Shown in pieces: positions 43,361-53,174 of a DNA stretch of 64,000 nt. The notes beneath the pieces were generated by a model. The model saw only the letters and a list, made by a program, of their open reading frames with translations, was not told the DNA's origin and searched no databases. Origin of the DNA: Flavobacteriales bacterium (lineage in GTDB: Bacteria > Bacteroidota > Bacteroidia > Flavobacteriales_G > Salibacteraceae); assembly GCA_003499525.1 (NCBI GenBank), contig DNTB01000012.1:24164-88163 (forward strand). The letters run 5' to 3'. Both the position numbers and the translations under genes were made by a program. Positions within the stretch are counted from its first letter, which is position 1. Every line of letters starts with the position of its first letter.

Positions 43361-44761
43361 ATGACATTGATAAAATCTATTTCAGGCATACGCGGTACTA
43401 TTGGAGGTAAAGTTTCTGAAAGCCTGAGCCCAATAGATGTTGTGCAGTTTAGCGCAGCATATGGCAACTGGATCAAATCTAAGAATGAAGGACCTTACAG
43501 CGTTGTAATTGGAAGAGATGCCAGACCCTCGGGACCAATGATTTTTAAACTGGTTTCAGCCACGCTCAATGCACTTGGTATTGACGTACTTGATCTTGGC
43601 TTATCTACGACACCCACGGTAGAAATGGCAGTCCCTCATTACGAGGCTAATGGTGGAATAATATTGACTGCAAGTCATAATCCAAAAGATTGGAACGCAT
43701 TGAAGCTTCTGGATAAAGAAGGTCAATTTATAGATGCAGAGGCAGGAGAATGGATAGTCCAACATGCAGAAAATCAAGACTTTAATTTTGAAAAGGTAGA
43801 CCGAATTGGAGAGGTGAACAAGAAAAGAGGATTTATCAACAAACACATCGAAGCCATTCTGGATCTGGATATTGTCAACAGGGAAGCTATAACAAAACGT
43901 GAGCTTAAAGTAGTAGTTGATGGAGTCAATTCCTCCGGGGGAGTATTCGTTCCCATGCTTCTTAAAACCCTTGGCGTCAAGGAAGTGATTGAAATACATT
44001 GCACTCCATCCGGCAGATTTCCACATAATCCAGAACCGCTCCCAGAACATTTGGAAGACCTCATACAGGCCGTAAAGAAACATAGAGCGGATTTAGGTAT
44101 AGTAGTAGATCCCGATGTAGATCGATTGGCTTTTGTCTGTGAAGATGGAGAAATATTCGGTGAAGAGTATACCCTGGTAGCAGTTTCCGATTATATATTA
44201 CAACACAAACCCGGAAGTACTGTTTCCAATATGTCTTCAACACGCGCCCTTCGCGATATCACGGAATTAGCAGGGCAGTCTTATCATTCTGCGGCTGTCG
44301 GTGAGGTCAATGTGGTTGCAAAGATGAAGGAAGTCGGGGCCATAATCGGCGGTGAGGGAAATGGTGGGGTAATCTACCCGGAGCTCCATTACGGAAGAGA
44401 CGCTTTAGTGGGGATTGCACTTTTTTTATCCCATCTTGCCACTCAGGGTGTTACATGTTCAGGATTGCGAAGCAGATTTCCATCCTATCACATTAGCAAG
44501 AATAAAATCAGCCTGACCGAAGGGATGAATACCGATTTGATTCTTGATGAGATCGCCAGAAAATATGAAAAAAATGAAATCCATCGGGAGGATGGAGTAA
44601 AGGTCGGGTTTGAAAAAGATTGGGTTCATCTGAGAAAGTCAAATACCGAACCTATCATTAGAATTTATTCTGAAAGTGATTCAGAAACTACAGCCAATAA
44701 TCTCGCCAAGAAATTTATCGATGATATCCGGGAGATAATCCGTGAAAAAAAGATGTCCTAA
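43361..44761 (+). CDS. glmM: Phosphoglucosamine mutase
   Basis: A 466-residue alpha-phosphohexomutase. The phosphoserine loop is LTASHNPKDWNALK, the metal loop DPDVDRLAFV, the sugar-binding loop GGEGNGGVIYP and the phosphate loop RKSNTEPIIRIY. It interconverts glucosamine-6- and -1-phosphate for UDP-GlcNAc synthesis. Closely related phosphomannomutases share all these motifs, and the assignment to GlmM follows the short N-terminal MTLIKSISGIRGTIGG usual in Bacteroidota GlmM. The cysteine desulfurase starts 3 bases downstream. Confidence 0.88.
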   Translation: MTLIKSISGIRGTIGGKVSESLSPIDVVQFSAAYGNWIKSKNEGPYSVVIGRDARPSGPMIFKLVSATLNALGIDVLDLGLSTTPTVEMAVPHYEANGGIILTASHNPKDWNALKLLDKEGQFIDAEAGEWIVQHAENQDFNFEKVDRIGEVNKKRGFINKHIEAILDLDIVNREAITKRELKVVVDGVNSSGGVFVPMLLKTLGVKEVIEIHCTPSGRFPHNPEPLPEHLEDLIQAVKKHRADLGIVVDPDVDRLAFVCEDGEIFGEEYTLVAVSDYILQHKPGSTVSNMSSTRALRDITELAGQSYHSAAVGEVNVVAKMKEVGAIIGGEGNGGVIYPELHYGRDALVGIALFLSHLATQGVTCSGLRSRFPSYHISKNKISLTEGMNTDLILDEIARKYEKNEIHREDGVKVGFEKDWVHLRKSNTEPIIRIYSESDSETTANNLAKKFIDDIREIIREKKMS

Positions 44762-44764
44762 ACT

Positions 44765-45883
44765 ATGGGAATATATCTTGATCATGCGGCTACCACTCCT
44801 CTCCGCGCTGAAGTTAAGTCCGCGATGATTGAGGCGATGGATCGATTTGGCAACCCTTCATCTGCTCACCAATGGGGTAGAGAAGCCAAAGCGGCCATAA
44901 ATAGGTACAGGAAAACCATAGCTGAAATCATAGGGTGTTCACCAACGGAAATTATATTCACCAGTGGTGGAACAGAATCCAACAATATGGCTATTAAAGG
45001 TTTATTGGATTCGGGCAGGGTTCGGCACCTTGTGACGGGAAATCTGGAACATGATGCTGTTTTAAAACCCGTTCAAAAGGCAGAAGAAAAAGGGTTTGCA
45101 GTTGATTTCGTTGAACACAATGATGATGGTCAGATTACCTTGAAAGAAATTCAAAATCGACCATTGACAGACCGCACCTTGGTTTCATTAATGATGGTCA
45201 ACAATGAGATAGGAATTCTAAATGATGTTAGAGGTGTCGCAAATTATGCACGCGAAAAAGGGGCAATTTTCCATACGGATGCGGTTCAGGCTTTAGGGAT
45301 TTATGACATAAATGTCTCTGACCTGCCTGTAGATATGTTGAGCTGCTCTGCTCATAAATTTAATGGTCCGAAGGGTAGTGGTTTTTTATATGTACGATCG
45401 GGAACCAATATCTCACCACTTTCTCTTGGAGGCAGTCAGGAAAACGGTATGAGGCCAGGGACCACGGATATTGTGGGTATCTGCGGTCTTGCCATTGCAC
45501 TCGAACTGGCCCACGCGAATAGGGAAAACCACTATGAGCACCTGAGAAAAGTAAAAACGCGTTTAGTGGATAGATTAAAGAGTGAAATTCCATCTGTTTG
45601 CTTTAATGGCTCTGTCAATCCATCTAAATCCAGTCCTAAAATACTGAGCGTAAGTATTGACCCAGCGCTGGGAGGGGATAATCTATTGTTTAAAATGGAC
45701 CTACATGGTGTGGCGCTCTCCGGAGGAAGTGCCTGCAGTTCCGGAGCACAAAAAGCCTCTCATGTTCAGGAAGCACTTGGAAATGAATGGCCTACTCTGC
45801 GCTTTTCATTTGGCACCGATACCACATTAGCTGAAATAGATAGCGCTGCGGATATTCTCAAAAAAGTGCTAAAGATGACTTAG
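44765..45883 (+). CDS. Cysteine desulfurase (NifS/IscS type)
   Basis: A 372-residue PLP enzyme that takes sulfur from cysteine for iron-sulfur clusters or thiolation. It has YLDHAATTPLR at the N terminus, FTSGGTESNNMAI, the HTDAVQALG PLP-Asp loop, the Schiff-base Lys in SAHKFNGPKG, and the active-site Cys in SGGSACSSG. The group with this short Cys loop resembles IscS/NifS rather than SufS. No iscU lies beside it, so the acceptor is uncertain. It follows glmM with a 3-base gap. Confidence 0.93.
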   Translation: MGIYLDHAATTPLRAEVKSAMIEAMDRFGNPSSAHQWGREAKAAINRYRKTIAEIIGCSPTEIIFTSGGTESNNMAIKGLLDSGRVRHLVTGNLEHDAVLKPVQKAEEKGFAVDFVEHNDDGQITLKEIQNRPLTDRTLVSLMMVNNEIGILNDVRGVANYAREKGAIFHTDAVQALGIYDINVSDLPVDMLSCSAHKFNGPKGSGFLYVRSGTNISPLSLGGSQENGMRPGTTDIVGICGLAIALELAHANRENHYEHLRKVKTRLVDRLKSEIPSVCFNGSVNPSKSSPKILSVSIDPALGGDNLLFKMDLHGVALSGGSACSSGAQKASHVQEALGNEWPTLRFSFGTDTTLAEIDSAADILKKVLKMT

Positions 45884-46818
45884 TGTTGGCTCATCAGTAC
45901 AGTGATGTTGATCATTATATATTATTTCCTCGAGCTTTTATTTCGTTTCAAAATTCGGATGTGGAAGGAGCATTAGATCATGTAATAAACAGTTTTACAA
46001 GACCAGAGCAGGTAACTGCTATTGTGGTTTTTCTGAGTTTTATTCTGGGGGAAATGATTCTAAGTACAAGAAATCAAATGAAGCTCTACGAGAATCGGGA
46101 TACCTTCAACAATATGATGCTCGGTTTTTTCACGTTTGTGACCATAGCATTGCTCAAGGGGACTATATTCCTTTCTTTTGACTTTGTTCAGTTAAACTGG
46201 GGGCTGTTCGAAATTGACATGAAGAACCCTCTAATGTGGATTATATTGCTGATAATCAATGATTTAATGTTTTATCTGTTTCATTGGTTGGCCCATAACA
46301 GTCGTTTCTTTTGGGCGCTGCATTCGGCCCATCATAATTCCAGATACTACAACTTCACAGTCGCTATTCGCGGAAATTTTTTACTACAACTTTTCAAGTT
46401 TCCGGTTTGGATTGTAATGCCGCTCCTTGGATTTCCAGCATGGGCAATTCTTTTGACGGATTCAATTGTTTACTTCTATCAGTTTTGGGTGCATACCAAT
46501 CTAATAGGTTCTTTGGGACCGTTGGAGTATATTTTGCAGACTCCACGGAATCACAGAGTACACCATAGCGAAAATGCACATGAGCTGGATAAGAATTTAG
46601 GTGGGATTTTTATCGTTTGGGATCGCTTGTTTGGCACCTTTACTGAGGTGGATCATGAAATAGCATATGGAATACCCAATAACCTTGACAAACAAGATGT
46701 ATGGCATGTTGCTATGCATGAGTTCAAGGACATTTGGCACGATCTAATGCAATCAAGGAACCCGAAAATGATGTGGAATTCAGTATTCGGCTATCCGCCT
46801 TATCGAAAATTCAATTAA
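45883..46818 (+). CDS. Sterol desaturase/fatty acid hydroxylase family protein
   Basis: A 311-residue membrane protein with about four helices and the eight-histidine di-iron set: HWLAH, HSAHHNS and later HRVHHSE. Such enzymes hydroxylate or desaturate lipids with oxygen; bacterial members act on fatty acids, carotenoids or sterol-like lipids. The start is uncertain: GTG at 45883 overlaps the upstream stop by one base, and TTG at 45886 is equally possible. It ends 3 bases before the convergent DUF4136 gene. Confidence 0.85.
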   Translation: MLAHQYSDVDHYILFPRAFISFQNSDVEGALDHVINSFTRPEQVTAIVVFLSFILGEMILSTRNQMKLYENRDTFNNMMLGFFTFVTIALLKGTIFLSFDFVQLNWGLFEIDMKNPLMWIILLIINDLMFYLFHWLAHNSRFFWALHSAHHNSRYYNFTVAIRGNFLLQLFKFPVWIVMPLLGFPAWAILLTDSIVYFYQFWVHTNLIGSLGPLEYILQTPRNHRVHHSENAHELDKNLGGIFIVWDRLFGTFTEVDHEIAYGIPNNLDKQDVWHVAMHEFKDIWHDLMQSRNPKMMWNSVFGYPPYRKFN

Positions 46819-46821
46819 GAT

Positions 46822-47397
46822 TTACTCTGATTCCAATTTGGCAACAGGAAAATCTACAAACATGCGAGACATGTCTTTTCTGATATTGTCTTCCCGATTC
46901 TTGCGATTTTCATCGATTTCTCCGTTGGCAACTCCTTCCCAGGCTAATTTTTTTGTTTCGGCATCAAAAATGTCAATGATAACGGTACCTACGAGATAAT
47001 CGTATTGCTGAACGGTAGTGCTTGACATACCCGGTGCACCGTAGTATCCATAGCCGAATCCATACCCGTAGCCCATTCCTCCATAGTAATTGGTGTAGGC
47101 TGTTGTTCCTGTTTTTTGTTCTACAATGACATGAAATCCTACCATAGCATCTCCAATACCTTCAACTTTTTTCCATCCTCGAGCTTCCAGCTCTCGGGTG
47201 ACCCCATCTTTTAGTCTTTGCTCATCAATATCATTGACAAATTTTTTGGAATTCTCATCAAGGGCTAAAAAGCCAAAAGTTCTAAACTTCGAAAAATCTA
47301 CAGATTTATCGTAATCTGTTGTAATTGAAATAGATGGGCTGCACATGGTCATCAAAAGCGCAAGCATTACAGATAGGGTTATAGATAATAATCTCAT
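46822..47397 (-). CDS. DUF4136 domain lipoprotein
   Basis: A 191-residue lipoprotein with lipobox LMTMC (Cys19). DUF4136 motifs are SITTDYDKSVDFSKFRTFGF, RELEARGWKKVEG and YLVGTVIIDIFDAETKKLAWEG. A glycine/tyrosine-rich insertion (YYGGMGYGYGFGYGYYG) sits in the middle, as in many homologues. Probably an outer-membrane or periplasmic small protein of unknown role. The cyclodeaminase gene lies just upstream on the same strand (5 bases). Confidence 0.87.
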   Translation of the reverse strand: MRLLSITLSVMLALLMTMCSPSISITTDYDKSVDFSKFRTFGFLALDENSKKFVNDIDEQRLKDGVTRELEARGWKKVEGIGDAMVGFHVIVEQKTGTTAYTNYYGGMGYGYGFGYGYYGAPGMSSTTVQQYDYLVGTVIIDIFDAETKKLAWEGVANGEIDENRKNREDNIRKDMSRMFVDFPVAKLESE

Positions 47398-47402
47398 ATT
47401 TT

Positions 47403-49100
47403 TTATTTAATCTTTTGGTTTACCATTTCAAGAATTTCCTGCTCCTTCTGCAAGGTAAGATTTTCTATCTCTTCGCATTGACAGAGCATGTTGGTTTTAT
47501 ATCCTTCGTCCTGAATGTCCTGCATATTGATTTTTACGTTCAGATGTGCCCCCAAAACTGCTGCTCTTGCACATAGTGCTCCTACAGCGGCGTCACTTAC
47601 CGACGAAGAAAGCCCCTCTTTAGCCATAGCCAAATGAAGTTCCAGGCTTTCAAATGCCTTGTCCATGACCTGACGGGGTATTTCAATAGCCTTTTTTGTT
47701 GCAGTCTGAATGGCGCTTTGCCGGGCAGCTTGCTCGGATTCGGTGTTTTTCGGGAGTCTGTAAGCTTCCATAATCTGATTGAAAGCATCCGTATCTGCAT
47801 CTACTAGATGGAGTAAATCAGATTTCAGCTTCTGCCCCTGTTCAGCATATGCAGAAAAAAACTCCCATTTATTGTCCCAACCTCTTTTGTGTGCAGAGAG
47901 GTTGGCCACCATAGAACCAAGTGCTGCGCCAAGTGCACCTGCATAAGCCGAAATTGACCCTCCACCAGGAGCTGGAGACTCCGAAGCTGTAATATCTGCG
48001 AATACATCCAGCCTTTTGCTAATCAATCTGTTCGAATCATCCTCTTTCAAGACGTATTCAATAATCTTGGTTTTAGGATCAAAGGGTTTCAGATCGTCCA
48101 GGCCCAAAGATTTTACGGCTATCTTGATTTTTTCAGTTTCATCAATACCTTTTGATCTGCCCTGCTTTTCAAGGAAATAGTCAGCTGCATCCAACATAGC
48201 TTTTAGTGGGATCAGTCCTACTAATTCAGACCCTGTAACTCTAATGCCTCTTGAATGGGCAGCTTTTTCGGTTTCGTCAAACGCCACGTGAACAGGGGTA
48301 ACGGAAATATTGGTCAGATTGTAAGATATCTGTGCTATTCCGTACTCTTCAATATACCATCCAATTCCTTTAACTGCCTTTAGCTTTCCAGGTTGACGTG
48401 TAGGTTCGCCGTTTTCATCGGTTTTTATTTTACCTGTTAAAGGGTTGCCCTCACGAATTACACGTCCGGCTTCTCGAATATCGAAAGCAATGGCGTTGGC
48501 TCGCCTGGTAGAAGTGGTATTGAGGTTGATGTTATATGCAACAAGAAAATCTCTCGCACCAATAGCAGTGGCCCCCGTGCGTTTCACATTACTTGTAAAT
48601 TCTGCCGGGCCAAAATCCGGCTTCCATTTTGGATCGCTGAGCTTTTTTGGCAACCCTTCATATTCTCCTTCTCGATTATTTGCCAGATTTTTTCGTTTCT
48701 CTTCCGTCGCTGCATTTTCATAGCAGTATACCGGAATTCCTAGCTCTGCTCCGACTCTCTCGGCAAGTTTTCGTGCATATTTTGCAGTTTCTTCCATAGA
48801 AATACCAGAGATTGGAATAAGTGGACAGACGTCCGTAGCTCCAAACCGGGGATGCTCGCCAGAATGTTTGCTCATATCAATGAGTTCAGAGGCTTTTTTA
48901 ATAAGCAAGAATGCAGCATCAATAACCTCCTGGGGCGAACCTACAAAGGTGATTACGGTTCTATTGGTCGCCAATCCGGGATCGACATCCAGCAGTTTTA
49001 CTCCATCAGATTGTCGAATGACCTCTGCAACTTGCTCTATGATTGCCTGATTGCGTCCTTCAGAGATATTGGGAACGCATTCAATAAGTTTTTTATCCAT
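47403..49100 (-). CDS. Bifunctional glutamate formimidoyltransferase/formimidoyltetrahydrofolate cyclodeaminase
   Basis: A 566-residue fusion. Residues 1-330 are the formimidoyltransferase (LIECVPNISEGRNQAIIEQ, HSGEHPRFGATDVCPLIP, TGATAIGARDFLVAYNINL). Residues 370-566 are the helical cyclodeaminase (SPAPGGGSISAYAGALGAALG). Together they pass the formimino group from histidine breakdown to tetrahydrofolate and release ammonia. The frame is open upstream, but the ATG at 49098-49100 (complement) begins MDKKLIECVPNISEG. No hut genes are adjacent. Confidence 0.93.
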   Translation of the reverse strand: MDKKLIECVPNISEGRNQAIIEQVAEVIRQSDGVKLLDVDPGLATNRTVITFVGSPQEVIDAAFLLIKKASELIDMSKHSGEHPRFGATDVCPLIPISGISMEETAKYARKLAERVGAELGIPVYCYENAATEEKRKNLANNREGEYEGLPKKLSDPKWKPDFGPAEFTSNVKRTGATAIGARDFLVAYNINLNTTSTRRANAIAFDIREAGRVIREGNPLTGKIKTDENGEPTRQPGKLKAVKGIGWYIEEYGIAQISYNLTNISVTPVHVAFDETEKAAHSRGIRVTGSELVGLIPLKAMLDAADYFLEKQGRSKGIDETEKIKIAVKSLGLDDLKPFDPKTKIIEYVLKEDDSNRLISKRLDVFADITASESPAPGGGSISAYAGALGAALGSMVANLSAHKRGWDNKWEFFSAYAEQGQKLKSDLLHLVDADTDAFNQIMEAYRLPKNTESEQAARQSAIQTATKKAIEIPRQVMDKAFESLELHLAMAKEGLSSSVSDAAVGALCARAAVLGAHLNVKINMQDIQDEGYKTNMLCQCEEIENLTLQKEQEILEMVNQKIK

Positions 49101-49102
49101 AA

Positions 49103-49696
49103 CTAGTATAAATATCTTGTCATTGAAGTGCTTGCACCAGAGCGGGGTCTTTGTGCAAAGATGACGTACTGTGACCCGCAGCCTGTTCCACAATTTTCAT
49201 TATATGTAATCACAATCATAGATGAATCAGCATTGTAACCGGGAACGGTAAACTCAATTCGATAGGAACTATTTGAATACTTCGTATCGTATTGCGCATT
49301 AGCATCCAAACATTGGTTTTCATCGTGGGCAAGTGCGTTGAAATTTGAAGGGAGGTTGTTTTCGAGGACTTCATGCTCAAAAATGGGATTGTTGTTGAAA
49401 AAATCCTCGAGAGCGGCAGTGTCGTAAGGAACACCAATGGAATTCATTTTGTCTTCTACTTCTTGTGATCTGAGCCCGTCATCTGTTCGCTGAAGAACAT
49501 GTCCGAAAGCGACATTAGAGCTGCTGTAGTAGGTTGTAAGTACCCTGTTGTAAATGCTGTAAGCAAGGGTATCCGTAATTGTGGGGGGTTCAAGACTTTC
49601 ATTGGGACAGGTAACGATCCCCAGAGGGTTATCTTCATCACAAGAATAGATAAGGACGGTAGCTGCTATCAGCAAAAGGGGAAGAATTCTTTTCAT
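49103..49696 (-). CDS. Unknown lipoprotein, 197 residues
   Basis: I do not recognise the family. The N terminus is a lipoprotein signal (LPLLLIAATVLIYSC, lipobox around Cys19). The mature part is acidic and beta-rich with AYSIYNRVLTTYYSSSNVAF and four or more further cysteines, including NENCGTGCGSQY, which may form disulfides. It ends 2 bases before the formimidoyltransferase start codon, so the two are probably co-transcribed. Confidence 0.68.
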   Translation of the reverse strand: MKRILPLLLIAATVLIYSCDEDNPLGIVTCPNESLEPPTITDTLAYSIYNRVLTTYYSSSNVAFGHVLQRTDDGLRSQEVEDKMNSIGVPYDTAALEDFFNNNPIFEHEVLENNLPSNFNALAHDENQCLDANAQYDTKYSNSSYRIEFTVPGYNADSSMIVITYNENCGTGCGSQYVIFAQRPRSGASTSMTRYLY

Positions 49697-49753
49697 GGCA
49701 AAATTTCGCCCAAATTACGTGAAGAATTGGGGACTTAACAAGACAGTAACAGC

Positions 49754-50392
49754 TTATTTTTTCCTGGCAATCATGAGCCCATCCCTGACCGGAAGTAAGA
49801 TATTCTCTACTCGAGCGTCATTTTGAATAAGCTTGTTGTATGCTATAAGGCCGGTTGTATCAGGATCGTCTGCATTGGTATCCAAAACTTTACCGCTCCA
49901 CAGTACATTGTCAGCTATGATGTATCCTCCCAGTTTTACTTTGTCAATGACCATTTCAAAGTAGTTAATGTAGTTTTCTTTGTCTGCATCAAGAAAAACT
50001 ATATCCCACGGATAGTCGAGTGTGGGTATCAGTTCCAGTGCATTTCCTATAATCAGTTCAATACAATTTTCGTTTCCGGAATCGGTAATATAAGATTCGA
50101 TGAGCTCCTGTAATTCTTCATTGACATCTATGGTAATTACTTTTCCACCGCTCATTAGACCTTCCGCCCAACATATTGCAGAATAGCCGGTGTATGTACC
50201 GATTTCCAAAATGTATTCAGGTTGAATCATTTTGCTCAACATAGCAATTAGCCTACCCTGATAATGACCTGCTAACATTCTGGGGTTCAATACATTGGCC
50301 TGTGTATGTCTGTTGAGTTTCTGAAGTATTGGGCTCTCCTTTTCCGTATGAGCCTCAACATATTTTTCCAGTCTTTCCTCTAAGAAGTTCAT
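49754..50392 (-). CDS. O-methyltransferase (class I SAM-dependent, COMT-like)
   Basis: A 212-residue methyltransferase. The SAM-binding motif is ILEIGTYTGYSAICWAEGL; the metal-binding acidic residues are in IVFLDADKENYINYF and IADNVLWSG. This is the caffeoyl-CoA/catechol O-methyltransferase group, which methylates hydroxyls on small aromatic compounds with a divalent metal. The natural substrate is unknown. It overlaps the M16 peptidase stop by 4 bases. Confidence 0.9.
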   Translation of the reverse strand: MNFLEERLEKYVEAHTEKESPILQKLNRHTQANVLNPRMLAGHYQGRLIAMLSKMIQPEYILEIGTYTGYSAICWAEGLMSGGKVITIDVNEELQELIESYITDSGNENCIELIIGNALELIPTLDYPWDIVFLDADKENYINYFEMVIDKVKLGGYIIADNVLWSGKVLDTNADDPDTTGLIAYNKLIQNDARVENILLPVRDGLMIARKK

Positions 50393-51627
50393 TTCGCAAT
50401 TTGGTTTTCTGGTTCATACACTAATGAGCTCAAAGCTTCAGGGTTCAGAAGTTCATTTGCCACATCGAGGATATCGCTTGCAGAAATTTTTTCTATGGCC
50501 TTGTAGATATCAGGTATGCTTTCCACAAATCCTTTTGTCAGCATGCTTTTGCCCATTGCAAGCATGGTATTTGCTCCATTTTCGTAGCTCAGTGCGATAT
50601 GTCCTTTAAGTTGTTGGTGGGCATTTTTTAGCTGAATAACTCCGAGCGCTTTGGTTCTCAATTTTTTGAGTTCAATGAAGACCAGGCCCATAGCTTTTGA
50701 AAGGTACTTTGGGTCTGTGTTTCCATAAATAGACAGCTCACCTGAATCGGAGTAAGACGTATAATGCGATTCAAGATGATAGGCATACCCATGTCGCTCA
50801 CTGATGTTCATGTTGAGCCGATTGTTGAGCGAAGGTCCACCAAGGATATTGTTCATGAGGATAGCTGTTCTGCGTTTAGGATGGCTTCGATCGTATGCTT
50901 GATTTCCGATAATAAAGTGACATTGCTGCATACCATTTGAGGCAGTGACATTAAATCGGTTATGTGTAATGGGAGGCACTATTCTTGGTGGTTGCTTGCC
51001 ACCGGGGATTGGGCCAAATTCTTCTATTTTACTGATCATTTCCTTTATCGTATAATCTCCTACACTTGCAATGACCATGTTCTGTGGCTGATAGTACTTC
51101 CTGTGTTGAGCAATTACTTCGTTTCTTCCTACTTTTTTTATGTCTTTAGGCTCCCCCAAGATAGTGGAGGCCAATGGATGCCCATGAAAAAGTCTTGAAT
51201 CGAAATCATCAAACAGGCGTTCGGCCGGATTCTCCTGGCTGGAATGATACTCGTCCAGGATGACTAGTTTTTCCCTTGTTATTTCTTTTTCTGGAAAAGT
51301 GGGATTTAAGGCAATATCAAGAATGAGGTCTACTGCACGATTCAGGTATTCTTTTAGAAAAGAAGCATGTATAGCTGTTTCTTCTTTCGTGGTGAATGCA
51401 TTAATCTCGCCACCGATGTTGTCCATTCTGTTAAGAATATGATAGGCTTTTCTTTTGGTGGTGCCCTTAAAAATCGTGTGCTCAATCATATGTGCCATCC
51501 CAGAAAAACCCTTGTAATGATCTTTGCTACCCACTTCTATGAACAGGCCAACATGGGCTACAGGGCTTTTTCTGCGTTCATGAACGACTCTCAATCCGTT
51601 GTTCAACGTGGCATAATCAAAACTCAT
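50389..51627 (-). CDS. M16 family zinc peptidase
   Basis: A 412-residue pitrilysin/processing-peptidase family enzyme. The inverted zinc motif HxxEH is in GMAHMIEHTIFKG, and the third ligand Glu is probably in KEETAIHASFLKE or the helix after it. The C-terminal half is the inactive paired M16 domain, with GPSLNNRLNMNISERHGYAY. No signal peptide is present, so it acts in the cytoplasm. It overlaps the DEAD-box helicase stop by 4 bases and the O-methyltransferase start by 4 bases. Confidence 0.9.
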   Translation of the reverse strand: MSFDYATLNNGLRVVHERRKSPVAHVGLFIEVGSKDHYKGFSGMAHMIEHTIFKGTTKRKAYHILNRMDNIGGEINAFTTKEETAIHASFLKEYLNRAVDLILDIALNPTFPEKEITREKLVILDEYHSSQENPAERLFDDFDSRLFHGHPLASTILGEPKDIKKVGRNEVIAQHRKYYQPQNMVIASVGDYTIKEMISKIEEFGPIPGGKQPPRIVPPITHNRFNVTASNGMQQCHFIIGNQAYDRSHPKRRTAILMNNILGGPSLNNRLNMNISERHGYAYHLESHYTSYSDSGELSIYGNTDPKYLSKAMGLVFIELKKLRTKALGVIQLKNAHQQLKGHIALSYENGANTMLAMGKSMLTKGFVESIPDIYKAIEKISASDILDVANELLNPEALSSLVYEPENQIAK

Positions 51628-52844
51628 TTCTTCCTGCGATTTCTGGAGTTTCGCCCTGGTCGATTTCCACTAAACCTCTTCTTCTTTTTCCGAAATTTGG
51701 GATTATATTCCGGTGACGGGCCTATTTTTTCTGGTGTTTTCTCCTTATCAACGGCATAGCCAATGAGGTCTTCAATTAACTTGAATCGATACTGCTCATC
51801 GTCATTAATGAGGGTTATGGCTATTCCATTACTGCCAGCCCTCGCCGTTCTTCCCACTCGATGAACATAGTCTGCCGCATCTTCTGGAATATTATAGTTA
51901 ATGACATGTGAAAGGTCTTTGATATCAATCCCTCTTGAAACTACATCAGTTGCCACGAGCACTTCAATCTTGCCTGCTCTGAAGTTTCTTAGTGCTTCAT
52001 TGCGTTCTTCCTGAGATCTTCCGGAGTGCATTGCCTCGCAGTTTACCCCCAGTTTTTTAAGGCTTCGAGCCACTTCATCCGCATGAATTTTGCGCGAAAC
52101 GAAAATAATAGCATTGGTAAGTGATTCCTGTTTTATGATTTCATCCAGAAGTGGTAGTTTGTATTGATCATAAACCAAATAAGCTTGTTGCCGTATTCCT
52201 TCGGCTGGTTTGGCAATGGCTAATTCCACCTTAACAGGATCTTTTAAAAGCTTTCGGGCAAGTTTTTCAATTTCCCTGGACATGGTTGCAGAAAACATGA
52301 GGGTTTGCAGGGATTCCGGAAGGTGACTTCTTATTTTGAGAATATCCTGTATAAATCCCATCTCGAGCATGCGGTCCGCTTCGTCCAGAATGAAATGATA
52401 CACATCATCAAGGTTGACGTAGCCCAGATTGAGGTGCTGTAAAAACCTTCCGGGTGTGGCGATCACAATGTCTATTCCCTGCTTCAATGATTCTTTCTGG
52501 CGATTGAAACTGTCGGCATCGCTTCCTCCGTGAACGGTTTGAGAACTCACGCCAGAGAAATACCCAAATCCCATTAAGTCTTTTTCAATCTGCTGGGCAA
52601 GCTCCCGTGTTGGAACGATGATTAATGCGTTGATATTGGCGTTAGAATTTTCCTGCAATTGATGCAATAGAGGTATAAGAAAGGCGGCTGTTTTGCCCGT
52701 TCCAGTTTGCGCCAGGCCTATCACATCGCGGTTTGATAGGATGGGCGGGATAGCCTTTTTTTGGATGGGTGTAGGTTCGGTGAATCCCATCGCATCGATA
52801 CCCTCGAATACATCAGGATGAAGTTCGAAATCTGTAAAGGTCAA
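51624..52844 (-). CDS. DEAD-box RNA helicase (RhlE type)
   Basis: A 406-residue RNA helicase with Q motif (GFTEPTPIQKKAIP), Walker A AQTGTGKTAAF, PTRELAQQ, DEAD in FILDEADRMLEMGF, SAT and HRVGRTAR. A short basic tail rich in Arg/Lys follows (GNRPGRNSRNRRKK). RhlE proteins remodel RNA in ribosome assembly and decay. The start is TTG (52842-52844, complement), giving the usual MTFTDFELHP. It leads the three-gene run helicase, M16 peptidase, methyltransferase, each overlapping the next. Confidence 0.93.
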   Translation of the reverse strand: MTFTDFELHPDVFEGIDAMGFTEPTPIQKKAIPPILSNRDVIGLAQTGTGKTAAFLIPLLHQLQENSNANINALIIVPTRELAQQIEKDLMGFGYFSGVSSQTVHGGSDADSFNRQKESLKQGIDIVIATPGRFLQHLNLGYVNLDDVYHFILDEADRMLEMGFIQDILKIRSHLPESLQTLMFSATMSREIEKLARKLLKDPVKVELAIAKPAEGIRQQAYLVYDQYKLPLLDEIIKQESLTNAIIFVSRKIHADEVARSLKKLGVNCEAMHSGRSQEERNEALRNFRAGKIEVLVATDVVSRGIDIKDLSHVINYNIPEDAADYVHRVGRTARAGSNGIAITLINDDEQYRFKLIEDLIGYAVDKEKTPEKIGPSPEYNPKFRKKKKRFSGNRPGRNSRNRRKK

Positions 52845-52892
52845 ATTTGAGGGTGTTTTGAATGATTAAAGTAACACAAAGGTAAGCTGCTA

Positions 52893-53174
52893 TTATTCAA
52901 TGATTACCTTTTTGATTTGCATGCCGTTCTTCGTTGAAAATCCCAAGAGGTAAATACCACTTGCTAAGTTTTCCACATCTATTACCTCGCTATGAATAAA
53001 CATCCCTTGTCGCACTTTAACTCCTGCTATATTGATTAGCCCATACTCAATGGGTTCAGAGAGAGTGGATTCTATTCTCAAATAATCAGTGGTGGGAACT
53101 GGATAAACTTTGATGTAAGTATCTGACAGTAACGAGGCTGAACTTGGTGCCATTAATGCCTGAATGGAGTCCAA
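52893..53174 (-). CDS. T9SS sorting domain, detached C-terminal part of the secretory lipase-like gene
   Basis: A 93-codon frame that is the end of the preceding gene after a frameshift near 53173-53176. It contains a complete type A T9SS domain: KVYPVPTTDYLRIES, the middle GLINIAGVKV and the end SGIYLLGFSTKNGMQIKKVII. The only upstream start is a TTG inside the overlap, so it is unlikely to be translated by itself. Joined to 53086-54309 it would direct the hydrolase to the cell surface. Confidence 0.75.
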   Translation of the reverse strand: MDSIQALMAPSSASLLSDTYIKVYPVPTTDYLRIESTLSEPIEYGLINIAGVKVRQGMFIHSEVIDVENLASGIYLLGFSTKNGMQIKKVIIE